From contig NZ_PCOQ01000001.1 in the NCBI RefSeq assembly GCF_002975275.1, positions 434,001-498,000 on the forward strand: DNA of 64,000 bases, written 5' to 3'. A program made the translations under genes and the position numbers. The notes beneath the pieces are model-generated. The model ran no database searches. It saw only the letters and a program-made list of their open reading frames with translations, and was not told the DNA's origin. This document shows, piece after piece, positions 36,795 to 44,816 of the stretch (position 1 is the first letter of the stretch; the number at the start of each line of letters is the position of its first letter). The DNA comes from Achromobacter sp. MYb9 (GTDB lineage: Bacteria > Pseudomonadota > Gammaproteobacteria > Burkholderiales > Burkholderiaceae_B).

Positions 36795-39700
36795 GCGCGC
36801 CGGACCGCGAGGCTGGGCACAGCCACGAAGAAGGCAAGTTCAACCTGTCGGCCTGGGCGCTGCGCCACCAGCCGCTCGTGATCTTCATCATTACGCTGGT
36901 GACGCTGTTCGGCGTGCTGTCGTATTCCAAGCTGGCGCAATCCGAAGACCCGCCCTTCACCTTCCGCGTCATGGTCATCAAGACCCTTTGGCCGGGCGCG
37001 ACGGCGCAGCAGGTGCAGGAACAGGTCACCGACCGCATTGGCAAGAAGCTTCAAGAGACCGCCAATACGGATTTCCTGCGCAGCTACTCGCGTCCCGGCG
37101 AATCGCTGATCTTCTACACCATGAAGGATTCGGCGCCGGCCAGCATGGTGGCCGATCAGTGGTATCAGGTGCGCAAGAAAGTCGGCGACATCCAGGCCAC
37201 CTTGCCCCAGGGCGTGCAGGGTCCGTTCTTCAACGACGAGTTCGGGGACGTCTACACCAATATCTATACCTTGCACGGCGACGGTTTCCCGCCCGCGCAA
37301 CTGCATGACTATGCGGACACGCTGCGCACCGTGCTGCTGCGCGTGCCCGGGGTCGCCAAGGTCGACTACTTTGCCGACCAGGCCGAACACGTCTACATCG
37401 AAATCTCGAACACGCAGCTGACGCGGCTGGGCGTGTCGCCGCAACAGATCGCCCAGGCGATCAACACGCAGAACGCGGTGGCCAGCGCCGGCACGCTGAC
37501 GACCGCCGACGACCGCATCTTCGTGCGCCCCACCGGCCAGTTCGAAAACAGCCGCGCGCTGGCGGATACGCTGATCCGCGTGAACGGCAAGTCGATCCGG
37601 CTGGGCGACATCGCCACGATCCATCGCGGCTACGACGACCCACCCATCGAACAGATGCGCGCGGGCGGCAGTCCCGTGCTGGGCATCGGCATCACCATGC
37701 AGCCCGGTCAGGATGTGGTGCGGCTGGGTAAATCGCTGGGCGCGACGTTCGAAAAGCTCAAGGCGCAACTGCCGGCCGGCCTGACGCTGACCGAGGTATC
37801 CAGCATGCCCCAGGCGGTGTCGCATTCCGTCGACGACTTCCTGCGGTCGGTGGCGGAAGCCGTCGCCATCGTTCTGATCGTCAGCCTGGTGTCGCTGGGC
37901 TTGCGCACGGGCATGGTCGTGGTGATTTCCATTCCGGTGGTGCTGGCGGTCACGGCGCTGTTCATGGACGTGTTCGGAATCGGATTGCACAAAGTGTCGC
38001 TGGGCACGCTGGTGCTGGCGCTGGGCCTGCTGGTGGACGACGCCATCATCGCCGTGGAAATGATGTCGGTGAAACTGGAACAAGGCTGGAGCCGCGCCCG
38101 CGCGGCGGCGTATGCCTACACCAGCACCGCGTTTCCCATGCTGACCGGCACGCTGGTCACGGTGGCGGGCTTTTTGCCGATCGCGCTGGCCAAGTCCAGC
38201 ACGGGCGAATACACGCGGTCGATCTTCCAGGTGTCCGCCATTGCGCTGATCACCTCGTGGTTCGCCGCCGTGGTGCTGATCCCGCTGCTGGGGTATCGCC
38301 TGCTGCCCGAGCGCAAGCGTGAATCCCATCTGCCGCACGATCACGAACACGACATCTACGACACCCGCTTCTACCAGCGCCTGCGCGGCTGGGTGGCCTG
38401 GTGCGTGGACCGGCGCTATTGGGTGCTGGCGGCCACCGTGCTGGTTTTCGTCGTGTCGATGGCGGGCTTCAAACTGGTACCACAACAGTTCTTTCCCAGT
38501 TCGGACCGCACCGAACTGCTGGTGGACGTGCGCTTGCAGGAAGGTGCGTCGTTCGCCGCCACCCTGCGCCAGGTCGAACGGCTGGAAAAGGCGCTGGATG
38601 GCCGGCCCGAAATCGACCATTCGGTCAGTTTCGTCGGCACGGGCGCGCCGCGCTTTTACCTGCCGCTGGACCAGCAACTGGCCACGCCCAACTTCGCCCA
38701 GTTGGTCATCACCGCCCATTCCGTGGAAGACCGGGAAAAACTGGCGCAATGGCTGACGCCGATGCTGCGCCAGGAATTCCCCGCCATCCGCACCCGGCTG
38801 TCGCGCCTGGAAAATGGGCCGCCCGTGGGCTACCCGGTGCAGTTCCGCGTCAGCGGCGACAAGATCTCCGACGTGCGCGCCGTGGCCGAAAAGGTTGCCG
38901 CCGAAGTTCGCGCGGACAGCCGTTCCGTCAACGTGCAGTTCGATTGGGACGAGCCGTCGGAACGTTCCGTGCGCTTCGAGATCGACCAGCAGAAGGCGCG
39001 CGAGCTGGGCATCAGTTCAAGCGACATTTCCGACTTCCTGGCCATGACCCTGTCGGGCTACAACGTGACGCAATACCGCGAGCGCGACAAGCTGATCAAC
39101 GTCAGCCTGCGGGCACCGCGCGACGAACGCGTCGACCCCGCTCGCCTGGCTACGCTGGCCATGCCCACGCCCAACGGCCCCGTGCCGCTGGGCAGCCTGG
39201 GACAGGTGCGCTATGACCTGGAATACGGTGTGATCTGGGAACGCGACCGCCAACCCACCATCACGGTGCAGGCGGACGTGGCCAGCGGATCGCAGGGCAT
39301 CGACGTCACGCACGCCATCGACAAGAAGCTGGACGCGATCCGCGCCGAGCTGCCCGTCGGTTACCGCATCGAAGTCGGCGGCCCGGTCGAGGAAAGCGCC
39401 AAGGGCCAGTCGTCCATCAATGCGCAGATGCCGCTGATGGCAGTGGCCGTGCTGACCCTGCTGATGGTGCAGCTGCAAAGCTTCGCACGGGTGCTGATGG
39501 TGGTGCTGACCGCGCCGCTGGGACTGATCGGCGTGGTCGCGGCGCTGCTGCTTTTCGGCAAGCCCTTCGGCTTTGTCGCGATGCTGGGGGTGATCGCCAT
39601 GTTTGGCATCATCATGCGCAACTCGGTGATTTTGGTCGACCAGATCGAGCAAGACATCCTGAACGGGCACAAGCGCGTGGATGCGATCGTCGGCGCCACG

Positions 39701-39955
39701 GTGCGGCGCTTTCGCCCCATCGTGCTGACGGCCGCCGCGGCGGTGCTGGCCCTGATCCCGCTGTTGCGCAGCAACTTCTTCGGCCCCATGGCGACGGCGT
39801 TGATGGGCGGCATCACCAGCGCCACCGTGCTGACGCTGTTCTTCCTGCCCGCGTTGTATGCGGCCTGGTTCCGCGTGCGCCATGACGAACGCGACGAACC
39901 GGAAGGCGTGCCGCCCGGCGCCAACGCCGCCGACACGCTGCAACGAGGAACCTGA
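36791..39955 (+). CDS. RND efflux transporter, TriC-like
   Basis: A 1054-residue RND transporter. The start FNLSAWALRHQPLVIFIITL and the segment QSEDPPFTFRVMVIKTLWPGATAQQV recall TriC of Pseudomonas aeruginosa and related pumps, from memory, rather than AcrB. The helix 4 aspartates are D416 and D417 (GLLVDDAIIAVEMMSVKLEQG). Members of this branch export biocides such as triclosan or organic solvents; the substrate here is not known. The ATG overlaps the adaptor stop (ATGA). Confidence 0.9.
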   Translation: MSAPDREAGHSHEEGKFNLSAWALRHQPLVIFIITLVTLFGVLSYSKLAQSEDPPFTFRVMVIKTLWPGATAQQVQEQVTDRIGKKLQETANTDFLRSYSRPGESLIFYTMKDSAPASMVADQWYQVRKKVGDIQATLPQGVQGPFFNDEFGDVYTNIYTLHGDGFPPAQLHDYADTLRTVLLRVPGVAKVDYFADQAEHVYIEISNTQLTRLGVSPQQIAQAINTQNAVASAGTLTTADDRIFVRPTGQFENSRALADTLIRVNGKSIRLGDIATIHRGYDDPPIEQMRAGGSPVLGIGITMQPGQDVVRLGKSLGATFEKLKAQLPAGLTLTEVSSMPQAVSHSVDDFLRSVAEAVAIVLIVSLVSLGLRTGMVVVISIPVVLAVTALFMDVFGIGLHKVSLGTLVLALGLLVDDAIIAVEMMSVKLEQGWSRARAAAYAYTSTAFPMLTGTLVTVAGFLPIALAKSSTGEYTRSIFQVSAIALITSWFAAVVLIPLLGYRLLPERKRESHLPHDHEHDIYDTRFYQRLRGWVAWCVDRRYWVLAATVLVFVVSMAGFKLVPQQFFPSSDRTELLVDVRLQEGASFAATLRQVERLEKALDGRPEIDHSVSFVGTGAPRFYLPLDQQLATPNFAQLVITAHSVEDREKLAQWLTPMLRQEFPAIRTRLSRLENGPPVGYPVQFRVSGDKISDVRAVAEKVAAEVRADSRSVNVQFDWDEPSERSVRFEIDQQKARELGISSSDISDFLAMTLSGYNVTQYRERDKLINVSLRAPRDERVDPARLATLAMPTPNGPVPLGSLGQVRYDLEYGVIWERDRQPTITVQADVASGSQGIDVTHAIDKKLDAIRAELPVGYRIEVGGPVEESAKGQSSINAQMPLMAVAVLTLLMVQLQSFARVLMVVLTAPLGLIGVVAALLLFGKPFGFVAMLGVIAMFGIIMRNSVILVDQIEQDILNGHKRVDAIVGATVRRFRPIVLTAAAAVLALIPLLRSNFFGPMATALMGGITSATVLTLFFLPALYAAWFRVRHDERDEPEGVPPGANAADTLQRGT

Positions 39956-39957
39956 TG

Positions 39958-41430
39958 ATGATGAACCTTCGCCTCCGTTCGGCCAGACTGCCGCTGGCGC
40001 TGCCCCTGATCCTGGTGCTGGGCGCCTGCGCCTTCGCCCCGGACAGCAAGCCGCCCGCGGTGACGCCGCCCGCGCAGTACGGCGTGGAAGCCACGCCCGC
40101 TGCGGGCGCCACCGCCCAGGGCGTGGCGCAACGTTTTGAACAAGGTGCGCGCCCGGTGCCAGAGTGGTGGAAACGCTATGGTTCCCCCGCGCTGGACGCG
40201 CTGGTGGAAGAAGGCCTGGCCAACAGCCCCAACCTGGCCGCCGCTGAACGCAACCTGGCGGGCGCGCGCGAGCAACTACGCGCGCAAGTCAATTCGTCCT
40301 TGCTGCCGTCGGTGGACGCCGGCGCGAACGCCACGCGCAACCGGGCGCTGACGATGCCGAACCTGCCCGAGCCCACGGCGCTGTACAACGTCTTCACCGG
40401 ACAGATCCAGGCCACCTACGACCTGGACCTGTTCGGCGCCGCGCGCTTCGCCAACGCCTCGCTGGCGGCGCAAGTCGAACAGCAGGCGTTCCAGCTGGAA
40501 TCCGCGCGCCGATCGCTGGCAGGCAATATCGTCACCGGCGCCATCACGTCCGCATCGCTGGCCGAGCGTGTGGCGCTGACGGAAAAGCAGGTGGTGCTGT
40601 TGCGCCAGGTGGCGCGCGATACGCAGCGCCGCTACGAACTGGGATCGGCATCGCAGAACGATGCGCTGGACGCCGACCAGGATGCCGCCACGCTGGAAGG
40701 CTCGCTGCCCGGCCTGCGCGCGCAATGGCACGCCACCCGGCATGCGCTGGCCGTGCTGCTGGGCCGCAGCCCCGACCAGGCCCCGGACGATCTGGCATTC
40801 GGCACGCTGGCGGTGCCGCCGCAGGTGCCGGTGGTGGTGCCGTCGGAACTGCTGGCGTCGCGGCCGGACATCCTGGTGGCCGATGCCGTGGTGCAAGCCG
40901 CGGCGGCCGACGTGGGCGTGGCCACCGCGCAGTTGTTCCCAAGCCTGTCGCTATCGGCGTCCATGGGCAAAGGCGGCTTCAGTTGGCCGTCGGCGCTGTC
41001 GGGCGCCGGGCCGATCTGGGCCATCGGGGCATCGCTGACACAGCCCATCTTCCATGGCGGCGCGCTGCTGGCCGAACGCCGCGCCTCCCAGGAACGCTAT
41101 CAAGCCGCCGTGCTGCAATACAAGCAGACCGTGCTGACCGCGTTCCAGGATGTGGCCGATACGCTGTCGCGACTGGACGCCGACGGCCAGGCGCTGGCGT
41201 CGGCCGAGGCGTCGCGGCGCGCGGCCGAGCAGTCCTACCGCAATACGGCCAGCCGGGTACGGCTGGGCGCGCTGGCGCCCTATACGGAATACGCGGCCGA
41301 ACAGCACTACGTGGCGGCGCGGCTGCGCGAACTGGAATACGCGAATGCGCGCCTGACCGAAACCGCGGCGCTGTTCCAGGCCATGGGTTCGCCCACGCGA
41401 GCACCGGAGACGGCCGCCAGGCAGCCCTGA
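39958..41430 (+). CDS. outer-membrane efflux lipoprotein of the TriC-like pump (NodT family)
   Basis: About 490 residues, TolC-like, with signal peptide and lipobox cysteine in LVLGACAFAPDSKPP. Three successive ATG codons (39955, 39958, 39961) overlap the RND stop; a GAGGA site best fits 39958. Duplicated efflux motifs include LAAAERNLAGAREQLRAQVNSSLLPSVDAG and QAAAADVGVATAQLFPSLSLSAS. Unlike P. aeruginosa triABC, the channel is encoded in the operon and there is only one adaptor gene. Confidence 0.9.
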   Translation: MMNLRLRSARLPLALPLILVLGACAFAPDSKPPAVTPPAQYGVEATPAAGATAQGVAQRFEQGARPVPEWWKRYGSPALDALVEEGLANSPNLAAAERNLAGAREQLRAQVNSSLLPSVDAGANATRNRALTMPNLPEPTALYNVFTGQIQATYDLDLFGAARFANASLAAQVEQQAFQLESARRSLAGNIVTGAITSASLAERVALTEKQVVLLRQVARDTQRRYELGSASQNDALDADQDAATLEGSLPGLRAQWHATRHALAVLLGRSPDQAPDDLAFGTLAVPPQVPVVVPSELLASRPDILVADAVVQAAAADVGVATAQLFPSLSLSASMGKGGFSWPSALSGAGPIWAIGASLTQPIFHGGALLAERRASQERYQAAVLQYKQTVLTAFQDVADTLSRLDADGQALASAEASRRAAEQSYRNTASRVRLGALAPYTEYAAEQHYVAARLRELEYANARLTETAALFQAMGSPTRAPETAARQP

Positions 41431-41455
41431 CGCGACCCGCTGCGTTTGACTTGAG

Positions 41456-41489
41456 ACAGGCCCCTGCCGCCTACGGCGCGGGGGCCTGT
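41456..41489 (+). terminator. terminator of the TriC-like efflux operon
   Basis: A nine-pair stem (41456-41464 with 41481-41489, ACAGGCCCC / GGGGCCTGT) with a nested GCCG/CGGC pairing, followed by TTCTTTC. It starts 26 bases after the operon's last stop codon. Confidence 0.8.
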
Positions 41490-41659
41490 TCTTTCATGCG
41501 CGCGGCCAGGGCCAACGACTCGATGCGGCGGGCGGCGGACTGCAGCAGCGCCGTCGTCTTGTCCTGCGCAATCGTGTTCAGCCGGGTCGCCAGGAAGGTA
41601 ACGGTCAGCGCGTCACTGGGTAAACCCTGAGCAATATTGGCGCCAAAATAAGCTAACAT
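41471..41659 (-). CDS. possible small protein or gene remnant (62 codons)
   Basis: A reverse-strand frame starting MLAYFGANIAQ and ending in LAARMKEQAPAP. From about residue 15 it has strongly biased codon use and a helix-like pattern (SAARRIESLALAARMKEQ) like real genes nearby. Against it are the lack of a ribosome site, the operator palindrome falling in codons 5-8, and the stop lying inside the upstream operon's terminator hairpin. It could be the tail of a lost gene. No family recognised. Confidence 0.3.
   Translation of the reverse strand: MLAYFGANIAQGLPSDALTVTFLATRLNTIAQDKTTALLQSAARRIESLALAARMKEQAPAP
41637..41646. promoter_or_regulatory. TTGGCGCCAA operator upstream of the C45 hydrolase gene
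   Basis: A perfect 10-base palindrome in an AT-rich setting (AATATTGGCGCCAAAATAAG), 70 bases before the hydrolase start codon. The same sequence occurs at 46416 and 51682. It is the proposed binding site of the GntR/FCD protein at 46566. Confidence 0.7.
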
Positions 41660-41716
41660 TTTTGCAGATTTGAATCCCCTTCCGACCCCACGGCGCGCGT
41701 CGCCGCTTACCCGTCC

Positions 41717-42853
41717 ATGACCCAGATCACCCAATTCCCCTTCGTATCGGTTTCCGGCACGCCCGAAGCCCGTGGCCGCGCTTATGGCCAGCAAGCCGCC
41801 AACCGTGTGCGCAAAAGCGCGGCCATGTACGGCCAGACCCTGGTCGACCTGGGCTACGACGCCATGGCGCGCACCGAACTCATCGCCCATTTCGCGCGTG
41901 AAATCGAGGACTTTGCTCCGCACTACCTCGAAGAAATGCGCGGTATCGCCGCAGGCGCCGACGTGTCGTTCGAAGACATCGTCATGGTGAACGCCCGCAC
42001 CGAAGTCGTCGCCAAGGCGCGCGCCGAAAAGAAAAAAGCGGCCGAACTGGAACCCGGCGACGGCTGCACCGGCGCGTTGATCCTGCCCACCCGCTCGGCC
42101 AACGGTAACCTGATCCACGGCCAGAATTGGGACTGGCGCGCCGAATGCGCCGAAACGGCCGTCGTGCTGCGCGTGCGCAACGACAACGGCCCCGACATCC
42201 TGACGTTCGTGGAAGCCGGCGGCCTGGCACGCAGCGGCCTGAACAGCGCAGGCGTGTCCATCACCGCGAACTATCTGGAATCCGACCGCGACTTCCGCCA
42301 GCTGGGCGTGCCGCTGTCGCTGATCCGCCGCAAGGTGCTGGAACAGCAGCATTTCGCGCTGGCCATCAAGGCCGTCGCCACCACGCCCAAGTCGTGCTCC
42401 AACAACATCATGATCGGCATGGCCGCCGGCTTTGGCGTCGACTACGAATGCACCACGGATGAAGCCTTCCCGATCTACCCCGGCGTCGACGATCTGATCG
42501 TGCACGCCAACCACTGGGTCAGCGAAGTGGCGCTTGGCAAGCTGCGCGACACCGGCCGCGCCAGCACACCGGAAAGCGCTTACCGCGACTGGCGCGTGCG
42601 CCGCCTGCTGAACGAGAAGACGGCACTGACGCGCGAAGACTTGAAGCGCGCGCTGTTCGACGACTTCGGTTCGCCCTACTCCGTTTGCCGCCCGCCGCGC
42701 CCCGGCAGCCACGACAATTTGTCGGCCACGGTCGCCATGGTCGTGATGGAACCCGCTGCGGGCCTGATGGAAGTGGCGCCGCTGCCGGCGCTTAACCGCA
42801 CGTTCACCCGCTACAGCCTGACCGCAGAACCTGAACTGCTGGCCGCCGCCTGA
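41717..42853 (+). CDS. peptidase C45-family autoprocessing amidohydrolase/acyltransferase
   Basis: A 378-residue Ntn hydrolase of the acyl-CoA:6-aminopenicillanate acyltransferase family. The precursor is expected to cleave itself between Gly116 and Cys117 (PGDGCTGALILP), leaving Cys117 as nucleophile; HGQNWDW and NSAGVSITANYLESD are further family motifs. There is no signal peptide, so it acts in the cytoplasm, hydrolysing or transferring an acyl group on an N-acyl amino acid, peptide or beta-lactam-like compound. It is followed after 35 bases by a periplasmic binding protein gene and preceded by the shared operator, tying it to the importer at 47268-50682. Confidence 0.88.
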   Translation: MTQITQFPFVSVSGTPEARGRAYGQQAANRVRKSAAMYGQTLVDLGYDAMARTELIAHFAREIEDFAPHYLEEMRGIAAGADVSFEDIVMVNARTEVVAKARAEKKKAAELEPGDGCTGALILPTRSANGNLIHGQNWDWRAECAETAVVLRVRNDNGPDILTFVEAGGLARSGLNSAGVSITANYLESDRDFRQLGVPLSLIRRKVLEQQHFALAIKAVATTPKSCSNNIMIGMAAGFGVDYECTTDEAFPIYPGVDDLIVHANHWVSEVALGKLRDTGRASTPESAYRDWRVRRLLNEKTALTREDLKRALFDDFGSPYSVCRPPRPGSHDNLSATVAMVVMEPAAGLMEVAPLPALNRTFTRYSLTAEPELLAAA

Positions 42854-42888
42854 CCGGCAACGCGTCCGCGCAACCCGAGGAAATATCA

Positions 42889-44451
42889 ATGAAGCATCAT
42901 TGTCTGCACGCCGCGGTTGCGCTGGCGCTTGCCAGCCTGGCCGGCGCGGCGGTCGCGCAATCGGCGCCGCCGTTGCGTATTTCGCTGACGGCCGACATCC
43001 GCTCCACCGAGCCCGGCGTCAACCGCGACAGCAACAGCGACGCGGTCGTGCTGCACATCGTTGAAGGCCTGGTGGCCTACGGCGAGGACGCCGAAGTGCG
43101 CCCACTGCTGGCCAAATCGGTCGACATCAGCGCCGACGGCAAGACGTATACCTTCAAGCTGCGCGATGGAATCAAGTTCCACAACGGCAAACCGATGACG
43201 TCGGCCGACGTGCTGTGGACCTGGCAGCATTACACCGCCGCCAATTCCGGCTGGCGCTGCGCCAGCGAATTCGACGGCCGCGGCACGGTGAAGGTCACCG
43301 GCGTGGAAGCGCCCGATGCGCAGACGGTGGTGTATCACCTGGAAAAGCCCACCAGCCTGTTCCTGGCGTCGCTGGCCCGCACCGATTGCGGCGGCACCGG
43401 CATCCTGTCCAGGGATTCGGTCGGCGCGGACGGCGCCTGGATCAAACCCGTGGGCACCGGCCCATTCGAATTGGCTGAATGGAAGCGCGGCGAATATATC
43501 CGCCTGACCAAGTTCGCCGGCTATTCGAACCTGGATGGCAAGCGCGACGGCTATACCGGTTCGAAGCGCCCGCTGGTGGATGAAGTCCGCTTCATGATCG
43601 TGCCCGACGATTCCACCGCCAAGGCTGCTTTGCAGCGCGGCAACATCGACATCATCGAAGACGTGTCCAACAACGACGTTCCCGTGCTGCAAGGCACGCC
43701 GAATGTGAAGGTGGCCTACGCACCGGTGATGAGCATGACGGCGCTGCTGCTGCAGACCAAGGACCCGGTGCTGTCCAGCCCGAAGATGCGCCAGGCCTTG
43801 GCCCACGCCATCGACTACAAGCAATTGGCCGCGGCCGTGACCGAAGGCCTGGCCCAGCCCAACAATTCGATTGTGCCGCTGGTCTCGCCCTACCATGACG
43901 CGGTCCAGAAGCAAGGCTGGAATTACGATCCGGCACAGGCGCAGAAGCTGCTGAAGGAAGCGGGCTACAAGGGCCAGGAACTATCGATCCTGACCACCAA
44001 ACGCTATCCGCAGTCGTATAACTCGGCGGTGATCGTGCAGGCGATGCTGCAGTCGATCGGCATCAACGCGCAGTTGTCGGTGGTGGAGTGGGCGACGCAG
44101 CTGGACCGCTATAACGCGGGCACCTACCAGATGATGACGTTCCCGTATTCGGCGCGCCTGGACGCGGCGCTGAACTACGAGATGGTGACGGGCGACAAGG
44201 CCAAGCAACCGCGCAAGGTCTGGGATAACCCAGAGGCCGCGAAGCTGGTGGCAGCGGCGTCCGTCGATACGGACCACGCCAAGCGGCAGGCCACGTTCGA
44301 TCAGCTGCACCAGTTGTTCCTGGCGGATGTTCCCAGCATTCCGCTTTATAACGGGCTGGATATCGGCGCTTACCGGAGCAGCATCAAGGGGTATCAACCT
44401 TGGGCGGTGAAGAAGCCGCGTGCATGGGAAGTGGAGCGGGTTTCTCAGTGA
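42889..44451 (+). CDS. ABC importer periplasmic binding protein A (SBP_bac_5)
   Basis: A 520-residue periplasmic binding protein, signal peptide 1-23 (ending AGAAVA), preceded by GAGGAAAT. The family 5 pattern is clear (DIRSTEPGVNRDSNSDAVVLHIVEGLVAY, FKLRDGIKFHNGKPMTSADVLWTWQHY). It is a close paralogue of the protein at 44817: IRST-PGVNRD, the ARTDCG motif and VEWATQLDRYN are shared. Cotranscribed with the C45 hydrolase. The ligand is probably a peptide-like compound delivered to the importer at 47268-50682. Confidence 0.92.
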   Translation: MKHHCLHAAVALALASLAGAAVAQSAPPLRISLTADIRSTEPGVNRDSNSDAVVLHIVEGLVAYGEDAEVRPLLAKSVDISADGKTYTFKLRDGIKFHNGKPMTSADVLWTWQHYTAANSGWRCASEFDGRGTVKVTGVEAPDAQTVVYHLEKPTSLFLASLARTDCGGTGILSRDSVGADGAWIKPVGTGPFELAEWKRGEYIRLTKFAGYSNLDGKRDGYTGSKRPLVDEVRFMIVPDDSTAKAALQRGNIDIIEDVSNNDVPVLQGTPNVKVAYAPVMSMTALLLQTKDPVLSSPKMRQALAHAIDYKQLAAAVTEGLAQPNNSIVPLVSPYHDAVQKQGWNYDPAQAQKLLKEAGYKGQELSILTTKRYPQSYNSAVIVQAMLQSIGINAQLSVVEWATQLDRYNAGTYQMMTFPYSARLDAALNYEMVTGDKAKQPRKVWDNPEAAKLVAAASVDTDHAKRQATFDQLHQLFLADVPSIPLYNGLDIGAYRSSIKGYQPWAVKKPRAWEVERVSQ

Positions 44452-44816
44452 GCGCCATCTGTATTAAGTAGGCCGCCCATCGGCGCCGCCACCCGGATGG
44501 CGCGCGCCCACGATTGCGGTCCGGAGCCTTCGCTCCGGACTGCCCCCTCGTCATCTTCGTTGGCGCCTGCGGCGCCTGCCTTCAGATTCCCTCGGGCGCA
44601 TCGAGGTTGCGCGCCATCCGGGTGGCGCCGCCGACGGGCTACCAGCGTCTTGGATTGAGGCGCTGCCAGACCCGTGGTTAGTCAAGAGTCTTGCGGCGCC
44701 CGCCGAATTGCGGCCGCGCGGGCGGCCACAATCGGCATACATGTTTGGTGGCGTCGTGGCGATGCTTGCTTCGCACGGGCGTTACGCGCGCCGTGGGTAT
44801 ACGCCCCCGGGCCGGC
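44452..44816. other. convergent intergenic region with a structured inverted repeat
   Basis: A 365-base gap between the two binding-protein genes, which converge. The first half is filled by a large nested inverted repeat. The second half (about 44650-44816) has no supported gene; it contains a short GGCCGC/GCGGCC hairpin near 44711-44726 and otherwise nothing I recognise. Confidence 0.7.
44475..44639. repeat. large nested inverted repeat
   Basis: Outer arms 44475-44505 and 44609-44639 are complementary at 29 of 31 positions. Inside lies a perfect eight-pair hairpin (GTCCGGAG / CTCCGGAC near 44519-44540) and a direct GGCGCC pair near 44562-44577. The element could be a non-autonomous mobile or REP-like element, or a bulky bidirectional transcription stop between two convergent genes. 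No flanking target duplication was identified. Confidence 0.75.

Noticed and set aside
44475..44639. Insertion sequence or CRISPR array in the binding-protein gap
   Set aside because: No transposase frame, no tandem repeats with spacers; only an inverted repeat is present.
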